Source: Owenia fusiformis (Eukaryota > Annelida > Polychaeta > Sabellida > Oweniidae). Taken from it: a DNA stretch of 64,000 bases. This document shows, one piece after another, positions 60,497 to 64,000 of the stretch. The stretch is taken from positions 32,666,166 through 32,730,165 of the forward strand of contig CAIIXF020000011.1 in the NCBI GenBank assembly GCA_903813345.2, written 5' to 3'. Below the pieces are notes generated by a model, which saw only the letters and a program-made list of their open reading frames with translations, was not told where the DNA came from and made no database searches. Position 1 is the stretch's first letter. Each line of letters starts with the position of its first letter. Position numbers and translations under genes: made by a program.

Positions 60497-60977
60497 CCCT
60501 ACCATCACACCGACATGGTGCGATCTGAAGCAACTGCAAATGATCAGATTGACGTATTGTAGACTTTACATGTACGAGGTACACCGGTGATCCACTCGAT
60601 TACGCTGGTTACCCAAAATGTCGGAACCTCGAAGGTACGATTTTTCTTTTTCCCTTATTTCAGACGTGGGCAGAATTCTGTGGTCTTCTGAATTATTTGT
60701 TCGCAAACATGTACATTTTCTTGGACATATGATACTGACACATGTTTGTTATAAAAATGCTCTGGGAATTTTGCCTACAGCGCGTGAAATAAGGAAAAAA
60801 GAAAAATCGTACCTTCGAAGTTCCGACATGTTACCTAAACCAGCGTAATTGAGCGGATCACCAGTGAGGTAGCTAATTATTTTAGACATATTTCCTGACC
60901 AGCCAGATTTAGCCCGTTTTGTGACTTTTTTGTGGGTCTGGAAAGAACGGTTGAAAATTAGTTGTGTGTGATAGGGG
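60497..60977 (+). mobile_element. Second partial copy of the 37153 element, in direct orientation
   Basis: Begins CCCTACCATCACACCGACAT and ends GTGTGTGATAGGGG. It matches 37750-37918 (GCTAATTATTTTAGACATAT) and is interrupted by the element at 60582-60866. Confidence 0.72.
60582..60866. mobile_element. 285-bp inverted-repeat element, CAC termini, 5-bp target duplication
   Basis: Ends CACCGGTGATCC and complement of CACTGGTGATCC; AGGTA duplicated at 60577-60581 and 60867-60871. Inner arms GGTACGATTTTTCTTTTTCC are inverted. The matching unoccupied site is near 37833 (CGAAGAAGCTAATT). Confidence 0.83.
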
Positions 60978-61309
60978 GGTTGGCAATAGGTCTATATTGA
61001 TATTGCTTAACCGAAATTTGGTTACTTAATAGGTTACAGGTTTACATGATTATGTTAGATAGAGGTACGTAGAATGACGTTGCATACGTCTCATACACGT
61101 ACATGCCACCCATTAATGTTGATATACATGTAAGTACACTTAGATGATGCATTTGTTAACATGATAAATGATTACATAATATTGTGATATAGGTAACACC
61201 AGATCTGATCAGGAAGAAACCCCGTCGAGTTCCGATGATTTATTGTTGTGAAATAATGGTTATAACTTATTAATTAATTTTATATGTAGAAATGCATACC
61301 CTAACTCTA

Positions 61310-61475
61310 CCCTAAAGAACGATTGCCCAAAATACACCAAAAGTTTGGCAACTGAAGAAAGATTGCTCAAAATACACCCCCTATAAAAGTTTGGCAACCG
61401 TGATGAAAGATTGCTCAAAATACACTCCCTACAAACGTTTGGCAATGCTGAAGAAAGATTACCAAATTACACCCC
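61310..61475. repeat. Degenerate tandem repeat, unit about 52-60 bp
   Basis: GAAAGATTGCTCAAAATACA followed by TTTGGCAA, about 3.5 times. Confidence 0.8.
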
Positions 61476-61751
61476 CCCATAGGCCCTTTTGTAAAATGCG
61501 TTTATCGTAGATTACAATATTTAACAAAGATAATTTGTACCCGTCACCAAATCAGTAAACAAAAAGCTTTAACACGTGACGAATTAGTAGCAGTTGCGAT
61601 TACTAAGTGGTGGGAAGTGAATTTCAAGTCCAGGAATATTTCATTGCATGATAAATGTGATCACCCACTACGAGATGAAGAAAAATGTGCTATACTTAGC
61701 GAATGTCCCCTTTGTATCAAAATAGATGAACGTCATGTCCATTTGCAGATC

Positions 61752-61837
61752 TACCCTGGTCACAATGTCTAGTTTAGTTACAAACTACGAGAAGAAGCAC
61801 TCTTTTAAGAAGCGAAGTCGAAAGAATGCAAAGGGTA
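61752..61837 (+). mobile_element. 86-bp MITE, third copy, near-perfect 9-bp target duplication
   Basis: TACCCTGGTCACAATGTCTA to AATGCAAAGGGTA; flanks TTGCAGATC and TGGCAGATC agree at eight of nine bases. Confidence 0.78.
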
Positions 61838-63457
61838 TGGCAGATCAGGAGAGTGATATTTTATTTTCGTATTCTACATTGACTACGCCCTGAATGAAAT
61901 CTTGAACAGCTTAAAAGATCGTACCCTTCTAATTAGAGGATGTTGCCCTTTAAGACCCTTAATACAATTATACTTATCCGATTTCTCGGTTCTAATGGTG
62001 TTAACGAACCTGCATCAGAAGATCATATACAAATATCCAATTATGATTATGAGCTTTTGATATGATAGGAATCTTTGACTTCCCGTTTAATAAATCCAAA
62101 CATATGCTTCAATTTTCAAATCATTGCCCCCATGCATTTCCTCATTCCCATGATATCTCCCATATCTAAAGGGTTATACACTTCCTCTCGCGGCAATTTT
62201 GATCTGGCTTATGATCACGATTGCCACCTTACCCACCCGTCCCATTTATAAGCTATGGTAACAATCAAAGACTAAAATGGAGGCATTCGCTACTTCACTA
62301 AAGTGACGTTTTCAGACGTATCAGTTTGGGTTGCAATCTCGATCTATTTAAAGGGAATTGCTCATTTTCTAATGTCGAAAAAGTCCCGAAGGAAATAGGT
62401 TTATTCAAAACAATTAACCGGATATCAGTTCATCCTGATCAACGAGGTACAGTTGTTCCAACTAAGACCAAAATGCGATTAGTGAAAATGCCAATGACAT
62501 TCGCTGTGAGCATATTTAAATTTTTACTTTGGTAGGAAGACAACGCAATTCATCATTCGCATTAGTTTTACAAATACAATTCAAATGAACGGTTGAAGTC
62601 GACATTATCTTGATTGTCACCGAAACCCACGCTACTAAATATACAAAAGAAAAGCGCACCCACCTCTTGTAACATAATGTTAGAAATAAGACTTAATTAT
62701 TATTGACAACTATATAATCTTGCTGTGATTCATTGAATGGACTTTCTTTTCTTGAAAGTACAGGCACAAATCATGAGTATTTACAAAGTTATGCTACAAA
62801 TAGAGATGGGTGGCATAATGGACTTAAATCCCATGTACGCCCAGCCCCAGTTTGTGATGGAGAGTTTGCAATTTACCCCACTCGATCGAGTAGCACTCGT
62901 TTTATTATTTTCAGTTGATCAGTCATCACTGAAGACTAAGAACCTATTGAATGCCTTATCTGAACAAATATTATTCTTACCAATTTGTATTGTTTCACCG
63001 ACTGCATTTAGCTCCTGAGCAGTTTTCTCTATTATGGCATCGTGCAATTTTCTCCAATTACCATCAATTTCATGTCGGTGTAAAGTCGAGGAGAAATGGC
63101 CAATAGACTGATTAACAAGACCTCTTAAAGTATTGGATATACGACCTTTTCTCTATGTCATACCAACTACTAAATCTGTAATTAGGGAGTTGAAAAGTCA
63201 TTTTCACATTCGGTGACAATGAATGGTAGTAGTCCTTTGTAAATTCAATGATTTATTTCTAATGACACCTTCACGCACACTCACAACTTACACATATTCC
63301 TATCTGAAATGCAATATCATTATTTACAGCATGATCAGAGTAATATCAGGTATATAATAGTAAGTGATAAATCACATATTTTGTAAAGGGGTGATATCAG
63401 CGAAAAAACTAAAATTTTCATTTTCCAATTTTTTAGGTAGATATTGCTATTGACCAT

Positions 63458-63565
63458 GGTTATTCACTTGTTGGTATGATATGAGGAATATCCCTCGGAT
63501 GATATCAATATATTGATATCATCTTTGTGATATTCCCCATATCAAATCCCTCCTGGTGAATAACT
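63458..63565. repeat. Foldback palindrome at the right edge
   Basis: Arms GGTTATTCAC, GGAATATC and GATGATATCAATA with complement on the right, meeting at TATTGATATC. The rest of 61840-64000 shows no gene. Confidence 0.8.
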
Positions 63566-64000
63566 TCTTTATCTTCGTGCTCATTTCGTCATCGAACTAA
63601 CTAGCGATAGAAGCAGTACTAAATGATGTGACAGAGACTAAAATCTGTATTGTGAAAAGTCGAGGAAAGGGTCGTCTTCAGCATTTATAACATTATTGCG
63701 AAAGTCAAGCTTAATATCATGTTATTTTATGCAAGTGGACAGGAGTTCAGAAACAGATGTCGGGTTACAATTAATGGAAATGCTTGTGACCTAAACGCAA
63801 ATTCACGTATTCATTTATACCACAAACCCCATCTATTAACATAACATTTGGCTAACGAATTGAAAACATGCGAACGCATAAGGACACAACAATGGTGTAT
63901 GATTCAGAAAGTTAATTTCTCTAATCTCTCTTCTTAATTACTGACAGTAATTGTTTATGTTCCAATTTATTTATCTTGAGAATATTGGATATTATACAAA

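Noticed and set aside
62737-63018. 93-codon frame at the right edge as a gene
   Set aside because: No recognisable domain, no supporting splice sites and a poorly supported start.

Overview
This window is animal (metazoan) nuclear DNA, AT-rich and repeat-dense, most likely from a marine invertebrate. It holds GT-AG spliced exons, eukaryotic tRNA-Pro genes with internal Pol III promoters, a non-LTR retrotransposon, mariner-type elements, many small inverted-repeat elements and several minisatellites. The sequence does not fix the phylum; a non-vertebrate deuterostome or a lophotrochozoan is a guess from the type of repeats.

Bases 1056-25645 (minus strand) carry the 5' two thirds of one ionotropic glutamate receptor gene of the kainate class. 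Thirteen exon positions join without a frame break into 2043 nt (681 codons): signal peptide, amino-terminal domain, ligand-binding half S1, M1, the pore loop, M3 and the start of S2. The rest of S2, M4 and the tail are not in the window. The thirteenth position exists as four tandem alternative exons (1056-1273, 1398-1615, 1722-1939, 2024-2241). Each is exactly 218 nt, phase 1 in and phase 0 out, with intact splice sites. Because 218 is not a multiple of three, only one can be used per transcript without a frameshift. This is the strongest candidate for an undescribed system: splicing that would swap the outer pore, M3 gate and first S2 ligand contacts of a glutamate receptor.

Intron 5 of this gene (8550-21465) carries, on the opposite strand, a tandem array of tRNA-Pro genes and relics with anticodons TGG and AGG (about 11.46-15.0 kb and 19.95-20.9 kb; repeat unit about 150 bp). 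One array member is split by a 4945-bp inverted-repeat insertion (15004-19948). It has CACTGTG termini and a 5-bp target duplication, and an unoccupied paralogous site lies in the same array. A frameshifted LINE sits inside it. Two shorter insertions (31821-32252, 60582-60866) also have CAC-starting termini and 5-bp duplications, as expected of the Transib/ProtoRAG group.

From 25.7 kb to the end I find no convincing intact gene. The region holds minisatellites (71, about 150, 125/186, 245 and 53 bp units, the last with an 11-unit higher-order repeat), a tiny MITE family with 9-bp target duplications, foldback elements clustered near 46-47 kb, a composite foldback family at 37 and 60 kb, a CAGGGGCGGAT-type element at 56 kb and one possible decayed coding stretch at 56.46-57.0 kb.
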